NCBI GenBank assembly: GCA_035378985.1
Contig: DAOSUR010000014.1
Span: 1 to 64,000, forward strand
Direction of reading: 5' to 3'
Source: Anaerohalosphaeraceae bacterium
Lineage (GTDB): Bacteria; Planctomycetota; Phycisphaerae; Sedimentisphaerales; Anaerohalosphaeraceae
Length of the DNA: 64,000 nt
Of the stretch, positions 33,523 through 41,722 are shown piece after piece; the stretch's first letter is position 1, and every line of letters begins with the position of its first letter. The position numbers were made by a program, and so were the translations under genes. Under the pieces are notes generated by a model. It had not been told where the DNA came from and did not search any database. It saw nothing but the letters and a program-made list of their open reading frames with translations.

Positions 33523-34539
33523 ATGTTTATTGATCAGGCAAAAATTATTGTCAAAGCCGGAGACGGCGGGCACGGATGCGTCAGTTTTCGGCGGGAAAAA
33601 TTTATCCCCAAGGGCGGCCCGGACGGCGGCGACGGGGGACGCGGAGGCAATGTGTACTTCCGCGTGGACCCCTCGATTGACACCCTGCTGGATTTTTCCG
33701 GACGCCATACTTGGGAAGCCCAGAACGGCAAGCCCGGCGAGGGAAAAAATAAGCACGGGGCCGACGGCGAAGACCTGATTATCCCCGTGCCGCCGGGAAC
33801 GCTGGTTTATGATGAAGACCTGAACATCCTGCTGGCCGATTTGGACCGCGAGGGGATGCAGGTCTGTATCGCCCGCGGCGGGCGCGGCGGCAAAGGCAAC
33901 AAGGCCTTCGCCACGCCGGTTCGCCAGGTGCCGCGCTTCGCCCAAAAAGGCAAACCCGGCCAGATGCGCAAACTCCGGCTGGAGCTGAAACTGATTGCCG
34001 ATGTGGGACTGGTCGGAATGCCCAATGCCGGCAAGAGCACCCTCATCTCCCGCTGCTCGAAGGCCCGACCCAAAATCGCGGATTATCCGTTCACAACTCT
34101 GTCGCCTGTATTAGGGATTGTCGAGCTGTCGGATTTTCGCCGGTTTGTGATGGCCGATATCCCCGGGCTGATTGAAGGGGCTCATAAGGGAGCCGGGCTG
34201 GGGCACGATTTTCTGCGGCATATTGAACGCACGCGGATTCTCGTTCACCTGCTGGACATTCTGCCGGCGGACCGCTCCGACCCGGTCGTTAATTACCACA
34301 CCATTCGCAATGAACTGGAATTGTACAGCCGGCAGCTGCTCGAAAAGCCAGAAGTGATCGTCCTGAACAAAATCGATTTGGACCCCGACGGCACGCTCGT
34401 GCGACAATACAAAGAGCGTCTGCCGAACGGAAAACCGATTCTGGCGATTTCCGCCGCCACCGGACAGGGAATTGCCGAACTGAAAGAAACACTCTGGAGT
34501 CTGGGAAAAGGAAAACCTTATGAATCTGATCGCGATTGA
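33523..34539 (+). CDS. obgE: Obg-family GTPase (CgtA/ObgE)
   Basis: 338 aa. Glycine-rich Obg fold (about 1-158: FRREKFIPKGGPDGGDGGRGG, GRGGKGNKAFATP) and a G domain with GMPNAGKST (G1, about 166), DIPGLIEGAHKGAGLG (G3) and NKIDLD (G4, about 285). Obg binds the 50S subunit and ppGpp and is needed for late ribosome assembly. It lacks the extra C-terminal OCT domain of Firmicutes. First gene of a tight operon; its last 20 nt overlap coaX. Confidence 0.97.
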   Translation: MFIDQAKIIVKAGDGGHGCVSFRREKFIPKGGPDGGDGGRGGNVYFRVDPSIDTLLDFSGRHTWEAQNGKPGEGKNKHGADGEDLIIPVPPGTLVYDEDLNILLADLDREGMQVCIARGGRGGKGNKAFATPVRQVPRFAQKGKPGQMRKLRLELKLIADVGLVGMPNAGKSTLISRCSKARPKIADYPFTTLSPVLGIVELSDFRRFVMADIPGLIEGAHKGAGLGHDFLRHIERTRILVHLLDILPADRSDPVVNYHTIRNELELYSRQLLEKPEVIVLNKIDLDPDGTLVRQYKERLPNGKPILAISAATGQGIAELKETLWSLGKGKPYESDRD

Positions 34540-35374
34540 CATCGGCAACAGCCGAGTCAAAGTGGCTCTCTACTGTGATGATGAAGAAAAATGGCTGCGG
34601 TCCATCCCCGGCGATCCGGCCCTCGAGAACACCCTCCGGCAGACGCTCCGGGAGGCCTGGGAGCGCATTCCGCTTTCGAAATCCGCCGCCGAACCGATTC
34701 GCGACGGAGTCCTGGTGGCCAGTTCGGTCAAGCCGGTCTGGACCGATTTGCTGGAGAAACTGGTTCGGGAAGAGTTAAACGAAAAAGTGCTGCTGGTCGG
34801 CCGGGATATTCCTTTGCCCATTGAAACCAGTGTGGACAACCCGCTGGAAGTCGGGACCGACCGGCTGATTGCCGCCGCAGCCGCCTTTGCCGTGGTGGAA
34901 GACGCGGTCGTGGTGGCGGATTTCGGAACGGCCGTAACGATTGATTTGGTGGATGAAAGCGGCGTTTTTGTCGGCGGCACCATCAGCCCGGGCTTTGAGA
35001 TAGCCGCCAAGGCCCTGCAGGAAAACACCGCCAAGCTGCCCCGCATCACGATGGCCAAACCCGTCAGTCCCAACGGAGCCAACACCGTCGAGGCCATTCG
35101 CTCCGGCCTTTATTATTCGGCACTGGGACTGCTGGAGACCGTCTGCCGCAAATTCGCCGAGCAGCTGGGACGCTGGCCGCAGGTCATTCTGACCGGCGGC
35201 GGGGCCGCCCTGATTCGGGACGACTGTGAATTCGTCGATTCCTATGTGCCCGACCTGACCGTGCGGGGCCTCATCATCGCCTACAAAAAATACCTGTACG
35301 AAAAGGCGGAAATCGAACAGCTCGACCGCGAAGACAACCCCAAATGGACGTCCAAGCCGCCGAAAAAAGAATAA
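34520..35374 (+). CDS. coaX: type III pantothenate kinase
   Basis: 284 aa, first step of CoA synthesis (pantothenate to 4'-phosphopantothenate). ASKHA fold: phosphate-1 loop AIDIGNSRVKVAL at the N-terminus, GTDRLIAAAAAF (about 113), ADFGTAVTIDLVD (about 134) and GGTISPGFEIAAKAL. The enzyme uses a monovalent cation, as is known for the type III family. It starts inside obgE, and its last 31 nt overlap the next gene, so translation is probably coupled. The C-terminal 20 residues are hydrophilic. Confidence 0.95.
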   Translation: MNLIAIDIGNSRVKVALYCDDEEKWLRSIPGDPALENTLRQTLREAWERIPLSKSAAEPIRDGVLVASSVKPVWTDLLEKLVREELNEKVLLVGRDIPLPIETSVDNPLEVGTDRLIAAAAAFAVVEDAVVVADFGTAVTIDLVDESGVFVGGTISPGFEIAAKALQENTAKLPRITMAKPVSPNGANTVEAIRSGLYYSALGLLETVCRKFAEQLGRWPQVILTGGGAALIRDDCEFVDSYVPDLTVRGLIIAYKKYLYEKAEIEQLDREDNPKWTSKPPKKE

Positions 35375-36537
35375 GTCCGCCCTCCGGATTCGAACGGGAA
35401 CAAACCTGGGCCTGCATTCGAACCGGGGCGGGGACAGCCGCCATTGGAACCGTCGAAATCGAAGGGCCGGAGGCTCTGAATGCCGTGCGGCGGATTTTCC
35501 TTCCCTTCCGTCCGGATGTCGAATGGAAAGTCGGGCGGATTCTCCACGGTCGCTTTCTTGCCGATTCCCGCGTGCTCGATGAGGGACTGGCAGCGATGGA
35601 GGCGGAAAACCGCCTCGCCCTGCACGCCCACGGCAATCCGCTGATTCTCCGGCAAATCGTAAAAACCCTTCAAAACACCGGTGTGCCGATTGTCCGTTTT
35701 GAACAGATGCTCCGGCGGCGGTTCCAATCCGCCTGCTGCAGTTTCATCGAAGCAGAAGCACGACTCGAAATGCTGCGGGCGGCCTCTTTTTTGGGGGTTC
35801 AGTGTCTTCACCATCAAATCACAGGCGGTCTGACGGAAGTACTCCGGCGATGGATAAACCGGCCGGAGATCCAATCGATTCCCTCCGAAGCCGAGGCCAT
35901 CCTGCAGCACAGCCGAATCGCCCGGCGAATCCTGCAGGGCGTCCGCATCGTGATTGCCGGCCCGCCCAACAGCGGCAAAAGCACCCTTCTGAACCGACTG
36001 GCCGGACAGGAGCGGGCGATTGTTTCCGATATTCCGGGCACCACCCGCGACTGGGTAACCGCCTTCGGACGCCTCGGTCCGCTCTGGGTGGAATGGGTGG
36101 ACACCGCCGGTCTGGATGAAGAGCTGGCCCGGGCGGATACGCTCGAACAAATCGCCCAGCAGAGGACAAGAGAACGGCTGACGGGCTGCGACTTGATTTT
36201 GTACGTTCTGGATACGTCAGTGCCTCTATGGACCCGGCAGCTGCCGACATCCGGCCTCGTCCCGACTCTGACGGTCCTAAACAAATATGATCTTTCTAAA
36301 GTCTTTCCTTCCAATGAACAGAACGCAGTTGCCGTCAGTGCCCTGCACGGGACAAATATCGAACAACTCTACGAGCGAATTCTTCAGATTCTCCAGATTG
36401 ACTCCTTTGACCCGGCCCGGCCGGCGGCCTTTACAGACCGGCAGATTCAGCTCCTGCAAAAGATTGTGTCCGCCAATGACCCGGACGGCATAAAAACCCT
36501 CATTCAACAGTTGTTCAAGGCCCCTCAGACTGTATAA
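35344..36537 (+). CDS. MnmE/TrmE-like GTPase lacking the C-terminal Cys motif
   Basis: 397 aa, about 50 shorter than MnmE. The N-terminal formyl-THF-binding-like part is divergent but recognisable (ACIRTGAGTAAIGTVEIEGPEA; LALHAHGNPLILRQIVKTL). The G domain is well kept: GPPNSGKST (about 206), IPGTTRDW, DTAGLDEELARADTLE (about 253) and NKYD (about 313). MnmE makes the cmnm5 group on U34 of tRNA together with MnmG; its last residues are a Cys-Ile/Leu-Gly-Lys motif. Here the protein ends QLFKAPQTV with no such Cys. The tRNA-modifying chemistry may be lost or the protein may be a paralogue; whether a second mnmE exists is unknown. It lies within coaX at its 5' end and 8 nt before mutS. Confidence 0.85.
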   Translation: MDVQAAEKRISPPSGFEREQTWACIRTGAGTAAIGTVEIEGPEALNAVRRIFLPFRPDVEWKVGRILHGRFLADSRVLDEGLAAMEAENRLALHAHGNPLILRQIVKTLQNTGVPIVRFEQMLRRRFQSACCSFIEAEARLEMLRAASFLGVQCLHHQITGGLTEVLRRWINRPEIQSIPSEAEAILQHSRIARRILQGVRIVIAGPPNSGKSTLLNRLAGQERAIVSDIPGTTRDWVTAFGRLGPLWVEWVDTAGLDEELARADTLEQIAQQRTRERLTGCDLILYVLDTSVPLWTRQLPTSGLVPTLTVLNKYDLSKVFPSNEQNAVAVSALHGTNIEQLYERILQILQIDSFDPARPAAFTDRQIQLLQKIVSANDPDGIKTLIQQLFKAPQTV

Positions 36538-36545
36538 TCAGGACT

Positions 36546-39167
36546 ATGAAGCCATCGGTCAACCAGGACAATCTGACGCCGGCGATGCGGCAGTTTCGCT
36601 ATTTTAAGCAAAAATATCCGGATGCCGTCCTCTTTTTCCGGATGGGGGATTTTTATGAAACGTTTTTTGAAGACGCCGCCGTCTGCTCCCGCGTGCTCGG
36701 GCTGGTGCTCACCAGCCGGGGCAAGGCCGGAGACCAGCCGATTCCGCTGGCGGGCATTCCCTATCACGCCGTGGACGGCTATCTGAAAAAAATGCTGCAG
36801 GCCGGCTATAAAGTGGCCGTCTGCGAACAGGTCGAGAACCCCAAAAAAGCCAAAGGCCTGGTCAAGCGCGATGTCGTTCGGATTGTAACACCCGGCACCC
36901 TGACGGATGAGATTCTTCTGAATGAACGCGAAGACAATTTTTTGTGCGCCATTCACCTCGGACGAACCGCCGATGCCCTGTCCTGGGTGGATTTGTCCAC
37001 GGGGCATTTCTTCATTCAGTCGGTGCCGAATGAGAAGGCCCTCGATGAAATCCTCCGCCTCAACCCGAAGGAAGTCCTGCTGGCCGAACGCAAAGGCGAC
37101 CTGTTCGGTGCGGAAACCCAGACCCTGGCGGCCCGAATCCGCCAGATGACAAACGCCGTCGTAACGGAGCGGCCGGGCTGGTATTTCGACCCGTACACGG
37201 CCCGGCAGAAGCTCCTGAAACACTTCAGCGTCTCGACACTCGAAGGGTTCGGCATTCAGGACGGCGATGATACGCTCTGTGCGGCCGGCGCAATTTTGGA
37301 ATACCTGGAAGAAACCCAGAAGACCGCCCTGACCCACATCACCAAACTCCAGAAGGTCGAGCCCAGCCGATTCCTGAGAATTGATCCGATTTCGCTTCGT
37401 TCTCTGGAAATCGTCCAGACGATTCGCGGCGAAAGCACACGGGGCACCCTTCTGCAGACGGTGGACAGGACCTTAACGGGCATGGGCAGCCGGCGGCTCC
37501 GTTCGATGCTGTGCATGCCGCTGTACGACCTCGAAGAAATCCGGCGAAGGCAGGATGCCATTGAAGAATTCGTCGAACAGGAGGCCGTCTGCAGCCGCAT
37601 CCGAGACCTCTTAAAAGAAATCGCCGATGTGGAGCGGATCGCCGCCCGCATCAGCACAGGCCGGGCGACCCCGCGGGACTTGGTTGCCGCCGGACGAACC
37701 CTGCGGAAAATCCCGCCGCTGCGGGAGCTTTTGGCCGGATGCTCCGCCGCCCTGCTCAATCAGCTGGCCGGCCAATGCGACAGCATGGACGAACTGGCCG
37801 ACCTGCTGGAGAAGGCCGTCGAACCGGACCCGCCGATGCACCTGCGCGACGGCGGCGTCATTCGCACGGGCTTTGACGAACAGCTCGACCGGCTCCGCTG
37901 CCTGTCCAAAGACGGACGCAGTTTTCTGGCGGACTATCAGCAGAAGGAAATCCAGCGAACCGGCATCCCCAACCTGAAAATCGGCTTTAACAAAGTCTTC
38001 GGCTACTATATCGAAGTGACCCACTCGATGGCAGACAAGGTGCCGCCCGACTACATCCGCAAGCAGACCGTCAAAAATGCGGAACGCTACATCACCGAAC
38101 CGCTGAAGGAATATGAAGAGCAGGTGCTGACCGCCTCTGAGAAGGCCCTCGAACGAGAGCAGGAGCTCTTCGACCAAATCCGCCTGCACACGGCACAGTA
38201 TATCCCGCGTCTGCAGAAACTGGCCGACGCGGTTGCGCAGATTGACTGTCTGGCCTCGTTTGCCCATCTGGCCCGCCAGAATCACTACATCCGCCCGCAG
38301 ATAACCGATACGAAAGAACTGGTCATCATCGAGGGAAAACACCCGGTTTTGGCCGACCTGATGGGCTCGGAGTTTGTTCCCAATGACGTGGAATTAGGAA
38401 CCGAACGCGGCGATTTGGCGATTATCACTGGTCCGAATATGGCGGGCAAAAGCACCTACATCCGCCAGACGGCCCTGCTGGTGCTGCTGGCTTAGACGGG
38501 CTCCTTTATTCCGGCCAAAGAGGCCCGCATCGGACTGGTGGACCGAATCTTCACGCGAGTCGGGGCTTCGGATGAACTGGCCCGCGGCCAGAGTACCTTC
38601 ATGGTAGAGATGACCGAAACCGCCAATATCCTGAACAATGCCACGGAGCGGTCGCTGGTCATTCTCGATGAGGTCGGACGCGGCACGAGCACCTACGACG
38701 GGCTGTCGCTGGCCTGGGCCATTACCGAACATTTGGCCAACCACATCAAATGCCGCACCCTGTTTGCCACGCATTATCACGAGCTGACGGAACTGGGGCG
38801 GCTGCTGGTCAATGTAAAAAATCTCAACGTAGCCGTGCGGGAATGGGAAGGACAGGTCATCTTCCTGCACAAAATCGTGCCCGGCGGCACCGACAAAAGC
38901 TACGGCATTCACGTAGCCAAACTGGCCGGCATCCCCAAAACAATCCTCCGCCGCGCCGATGAAATCCTCAAGGACCTCGAAAACACCTTCGCCAAAGAAG
39001 CCTGCGGCGAAAAACTCGCCCGTCATAAAACCGCACAAGACGAGGATATCCTGTTTGTCGAAAAACACAAATCCGTCCTCGAGAAACTCCGGGAACTGGA
39101 TGTCAACAACCTGACCCCCATCGAAGCCATCAATCTGCTCAATGAAATCAAAAAGGAGATGCAGTGA
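36546..39167 (+). pseudogene. mutS: DNA mismatch repair protein MutS, interrupted by an in-frame TAG
   Basis: One continuous frame encodes 873 codons, normal MutS length, but codon 650 (38493-38495) is TAG. Upstream part: mismatch-binding domain with FFRMGDFYETFF (Phe-x-Glu, about 30-41), connector, lever and clamp domains, then Walker A GPNMAGKSTYIRQ (about 632-644). Downstream part in the same frame: TGSFIPAKEARIGLVDRIF, then STFMVEMTETANILNNA, Walker B LVILDEVGRGTSTYDG, the ATHYHELTELG switch and the C-terminal oligomerisation tail. The family has Gln or Tyr at the TAG (LLA-Q-MGS in many), so one base change (CAG to TAG) explains it. A product ending at 649 lacks Walker B. A base-call error, a real mutator allele or suppression cannot be told apart from the sequence. 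Confidence 0.93.
39078..39164 (+). repeat. direct repeat, copy 1 (mutS 3' end)
   Basis: Last 29 codons of mutS. 73 of 87 bases match 40304-40390 at the end of the next gene, in the same reading frame. Weaker similarity (about 14 of 23 bases) extends just upstream of both copies. Confidence 0.9.
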
Positions 39168-39190
39168 ACCTCTTTTCAGGAGAACTCGTT

Positions 39191-40393
39191 ATGCTTCGAA
39201 CCCTTCTGCTGAACATCCTTGCCGCCGCTCTGTTGGGTACCTCTCTTTCCGCAGACGTCCGGAATATCATCGTCATCGGCTGGGATGGTGCCCAGCGGAA
39301 TCATGTCAAAGAAATGATTGAACGCAACGAGCTGCCCAACCTCGTCGCTCTGTGCAAAGAAGGCAGACTCATCGACATCGATGTCACGGACGGAGCAACA
39401 GATACCAAAGCCGGCTGGACCCAGATTCTGACCGGCTACAGCTGCAGCATCACTGGAGTTTACAACAACATCCGTTATCAGCCGATTCCGGAAGGATATT
39501 CCGTTTTTGAACGTCTCGAAAATCATTTCAGTACAGAAAAAATTGATACGGTCGCCGTGATCGGCAAGAAAAACCATGTCGGAAATGCTGCTCCAAAAAA
39601 AATTCCATACACCCGCTTCGAAAAACAGCTTGAGCAAAAGAAAAAAGGAAACCCGGCGGCCGCTGCGGCCCTGGCTCGAACCGCCCGGATTCTCGAAGAA
39701 AATGGGCATAAATTCGCTTTTATTCCGGGAGAGCCCTGGTATTCGGCCAGCCGGAAAATGGACCTGTTTGTGAACGGTCTTTCTGAAAACGAAAAAGTGG
39801 CCGAGCGGGCTTTGGAAGAAATCGAAAAGCGAAAAGACCGCCGTTTCTTCCTGTTCATTCATTTTGCTCAGCCGGATCACGCCGGACATCAATACGGGGA
39901 AAACTCACAGGAATATACAAAGGCACTCCGGGACGATGACCTCTGGACCGGCAGGATTGTCGCCAAACTGAAGGAACTGGGTTTGTATGACAAGACCCTT
40001 GTTTACGTTGTTGTCGACCACGGCTTTGATGAAGGCCAAAAAAGCCACGGCTATGCTCCCTATGTCTTTCTCGGCACCAATGACTCGTCTGTCAATCGAG
40101 ACGGAGACCGAGCAGACATTGCGCCTACAATTCTGAAACGCTTCGGTGTGGACCTGTCGAAAATCTCTCCGCCGCTGACGGGAGTTCCGCTGGACGAACC
40201 GGCTCCGCGGAAAATCGCTCCGGCCCAAAAACCTGCGGCACAGGCCCGCAGCAAAAAAACAAAAAACCAGCCCCTGCAGTCTCTCGGAAAAGACAGCCCG
40301 GCCCTCGAGAAACTCCGGATGCTGGATGTCAACGACCTGGCGCCTATCGAAGCCGTCAATCTGCTCAAAGAAATCAAAAAAGAAATAGAATAG
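39191..40393 (+). CDS. exported alkaline-phosphatase-superfamily phosphodiesterase with MutS-like C-terminal tail
   Basis: 400 aa from the ATG at 39191, which has AGGAG 8 nt ahead; the frame opens at a GTG overlapping the mutS stop, but that lacks a signal. Signal peptide LLLNILAAALLGTSLSA. Type I phosphodiesterase/nucleotide pyrophosphatase-like metal sites: Asp in VIGWDGAQRN, Thr/Ser region TDTKAGWTQILTG, Asp/His in FAQPDHAGHQYG, Asp-His in VVDHGFDEG and His in KSHGYAP. After a Lys/Ala/Pro linker (about 333-362) the protein ends LDVNDLAPIEAVNLLKEIK, almost the same as the MutS C-terminus just upstream (22 of 29 residues). A mutS-type oligomerisation helix on an exported enzyme is unexpected. 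Substrate unknown. TAG stop. Confidence 0.85.
   Translation: MLRTLLLNILAAALLGTSLSADVRNIIVIGWDGAQRNHVKEMIERNELPNLVALCKEGRLIDIDVTDGATDTKAGWTQILTGYSCSITGVYNNIRYQPIPEGYSVFERLENHFSTEKIDTVAVIGKKNHVGNAAPKKIPYTRFEKQLEQKKKGNPAAAAALARTARILEENGHKFAFIPGEPWYSASRKMDLFVNGLSENEKVAERALEEIEKRKDRRFFLFIHFAQPDHAGHQYGENSQEYTKALRDDDLWTGRIVAKLKELGLYDKTLVYVVVDHGFDEGQKSHGYAPYVFLGTNDSSVNRDGDRADIAPTILKRFGVDLSKISPPLTGVPLDEPAPRKIAPAQKPAAQARSKKTKNQPLQSLGKDSPALEKLRMLDVNDLAPIEAVNLLKEIKKEIE
40304..40390 (+). repeat. direct repeat, copy 2 (phosphodiesterase 3' end)
   Basis: In-frame copy of the mutS 3' end (39078-39164), starting at a shared CTCGAGAAACTCCGG. The two copies lie 1226 bp apart and bracket the phosphodiesterase gene. 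Confidence 0.9.
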
Positions 40394-40416
40394 CTGCCGG
40401 CAGCTGTCGCGGCCTT

Positions 40417-40971
40417 CTATTGCTTCATCTCGTGCAATTCTCTCCTCTGGCGGATGAGCCGCCCGCGGACTTCGCTTAAAAAACCGTGATACTGCGGCCC
40501 GCGGAAATCCGGAAAGGTGAACTCAAAACTCCGCCAGGCGCCCTTGTGAAACATCAGGGTCACCTCGGCATACATATTCTGCCCGATGTAAATCCGATGG
40601 GAAAAATTCTTGGTCGAAGCCAGAACCAGTTTGGCCGGCTCCAGATACCCCGGGTCCAGGTTCACCGGACGCGGCCAGGGGGTTTTTAACTCCTCCGCCA
40701 GTTTTTTTTCCAGCTCATTGGTCTGGTGTTTGATTTCCGCCAGCCGACCCGGCTCGATCAATTGCTCAAAGGCCAGAAAATTGCGGAGAATCGACGGTCC
40801 GGTCTGCTCCCGGTAGTAGTCCGTCTGGGTAAAGGGCCAGACCTCGCTGACAATATCCGCCCGCCCGTACTGCCGCTGCAGGGCTTCCTGAGCCGCCTGA
40901 AGACAGCGCAAATCCGACGCAAGAATCCCGCAAATCAGTTTGACCGGCTGGGGTGATACAACCTCTCCCAT
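40417..40971 (-). CDS. DUF4416 family protein
   Basis: 184 aa from the ATG at 40971 (a TTG at 40977 adds two residues). The sequence pattern VKLICGILASD near the N-terminus, then VWPFTQTDYYREQTGPSILRNF and LDPGYLEPAKLVLASTKNFSHRIYIG, is typical of DUF4416, a conserved family of unknown function in deltaproteobacteria and planctomycetes. Soluble, no signal peptide. There is a Lys/Arg-rich C-terminus (RGRLIRQRRELHEMKQ). It lies 16 nt after the hepT stop and is probably co-transcribed with the toxin-antitoxin pair, without a known link. It converges with the phosphodiesterase gene. Confidence 0.9.
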   Translation of the reverse strand: MGEVVSPQPVKLICGILASDLRCLQAAQEALQRQYGRADIVSEVWPFTQTDYYREQTGPSILRNFLAFEQLIEPGRLAEIKHQTNELEKKLAEELKTPWPRPVNLDPGYLEPAKLVLASTKNFSHRIYIGQNMYAEVTLMFHKGAWRSFEFTFPDFRGPQYHGFLSEVRGRLIRQRRELHEMKQ

Positions 40972-40987
40972 AAGCAAGATATCCGCC

Positions 40988-41323
40988 TTAATCGAGCAGA
41001 CTCCGGACTTGTTTTAAAAGCCGAGGAATATGGTATTTGACAATATCCCAGACAACTCGATTGTCAACCGCACTGTAGCCGTGAATCAGAATATTGCGAA
41101 AGGCGATGATTTTTCGGGAATCTTCTATTTGCTCTGTGATTTGTGCATCGAGTTTATGCAGCCGACTCATCGCCTCCCCGATAATCTCGAACTTTCGCTC
41201 CACGGAGGCCTGAAGCTGATCATCTTCAAGATAATGTTCAAGTATTTTGCCGCGCGTGTACGGCTCAATGGACTCCGCCGCCCGGAGAATATCCTCCAAT
41301 AAAGACCGTTTTTCAATCTGCAT
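40988..41323 (-). CDS. hepT: HepT-like toxin (HEPN ribonuclease)
   Basis: 111 aa, all alpha-helical, of HepT/DUF86 size. The HEPN RNase motif R-x4-H-x-Y is present near residue 75 as RNILIHGY. In the characterised MntA-HepT pair the antitoxin adds AMP groups to the Tyr of this motif and so silences the RNase; the Tyr is kept here. The gene overlaps the upstream antitoxin by 11 nt, the usual antitoxin-then-toxin layout. Acting inside the cell, it would cleave tRNA or mRNA when free. There is no sign of decay. Confidence 0.9.
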   Translation of the reverse strand: MQIEKRSLLEDILRAAESIEPYTRGKILEHYLEDDQLQASVERKFEIIGEAMSRLHKLDAQITEQIEDSRKIIAFRNILIHGYSAVDNRVVWDIVKYHIPRLLKQVRSLLD

Positions 41324-41621
41324 AGAGCGGCTCTCGCTGTCGATTCACCATATCCAGAAAATATCTGTTCTTTACGGCTGTGGGCATAAGCAGGTCCACC
41401 GGCCTTCCGAACAACTGCTCCAAATCGAACAGAAGACCGAAATAAAACTCGGCATACTCTCCATCCCGGAGCGGCAAAAACTCAACCAAAAAATCCAAAT
41501 CGCTTGTTTGAGGATTAAACCGGCCTGAAGCGGCCGAGCCGAACAGTTCCAGTCGGGCTACTCGATATTTCTTGCAAAGTGCCTCCAGTGCCCCGCGATG
41601 CTGTTTGATCTGTTCAATCAC
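41313..41621 (-). CDS. mntA: MntA-like nucleotidyltransferase antitoxin
   Basis: 102 aa, minimal nucleotidyltransferase. Active-site motif LFGSAASGRFNPQTSDLDFLVEF near residues 26-48: Gly-Ser, 11 residues, then Asp-Leu-Asp. The usual motif is described as GSx10DxD; the one-residue-longer form is common in this MNT subgroup. It would AMPylate the neighbouring HepT toxin. The pair may move between genomes, though codon use looks like the neighbours. The start codon follows a weak ribosome-binding region, and it overlaps hepT for coupled translation. Confidence 0.88.
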   Translation of the reverse strand: MIEQIKQHRGALEALCKKYRVARLELFGSAASGRFNPQTSDLDFLVEFLPLRDGEYAEFYFGLLFDLEQLFGRPVDLLMPTAVKNRYFLDMVNRQREPLYAD

Positions 41622-41722
41622 AACCTGAATACCCTCTCGTTTCTTTTCTGATTATACCGATTCATCAAAAGAGGGTCAAGCAGACCCGCCATTTGGGAAA
41701 AGCGAATCCTGTCCACACACTT

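Noticed and set aside
38493..38495. TAG read as an amino acid by genome-wide code change
   Set aside because: Several intact neighbours (stops at 13020, 15691, 40391 and 44623) end in TAG.
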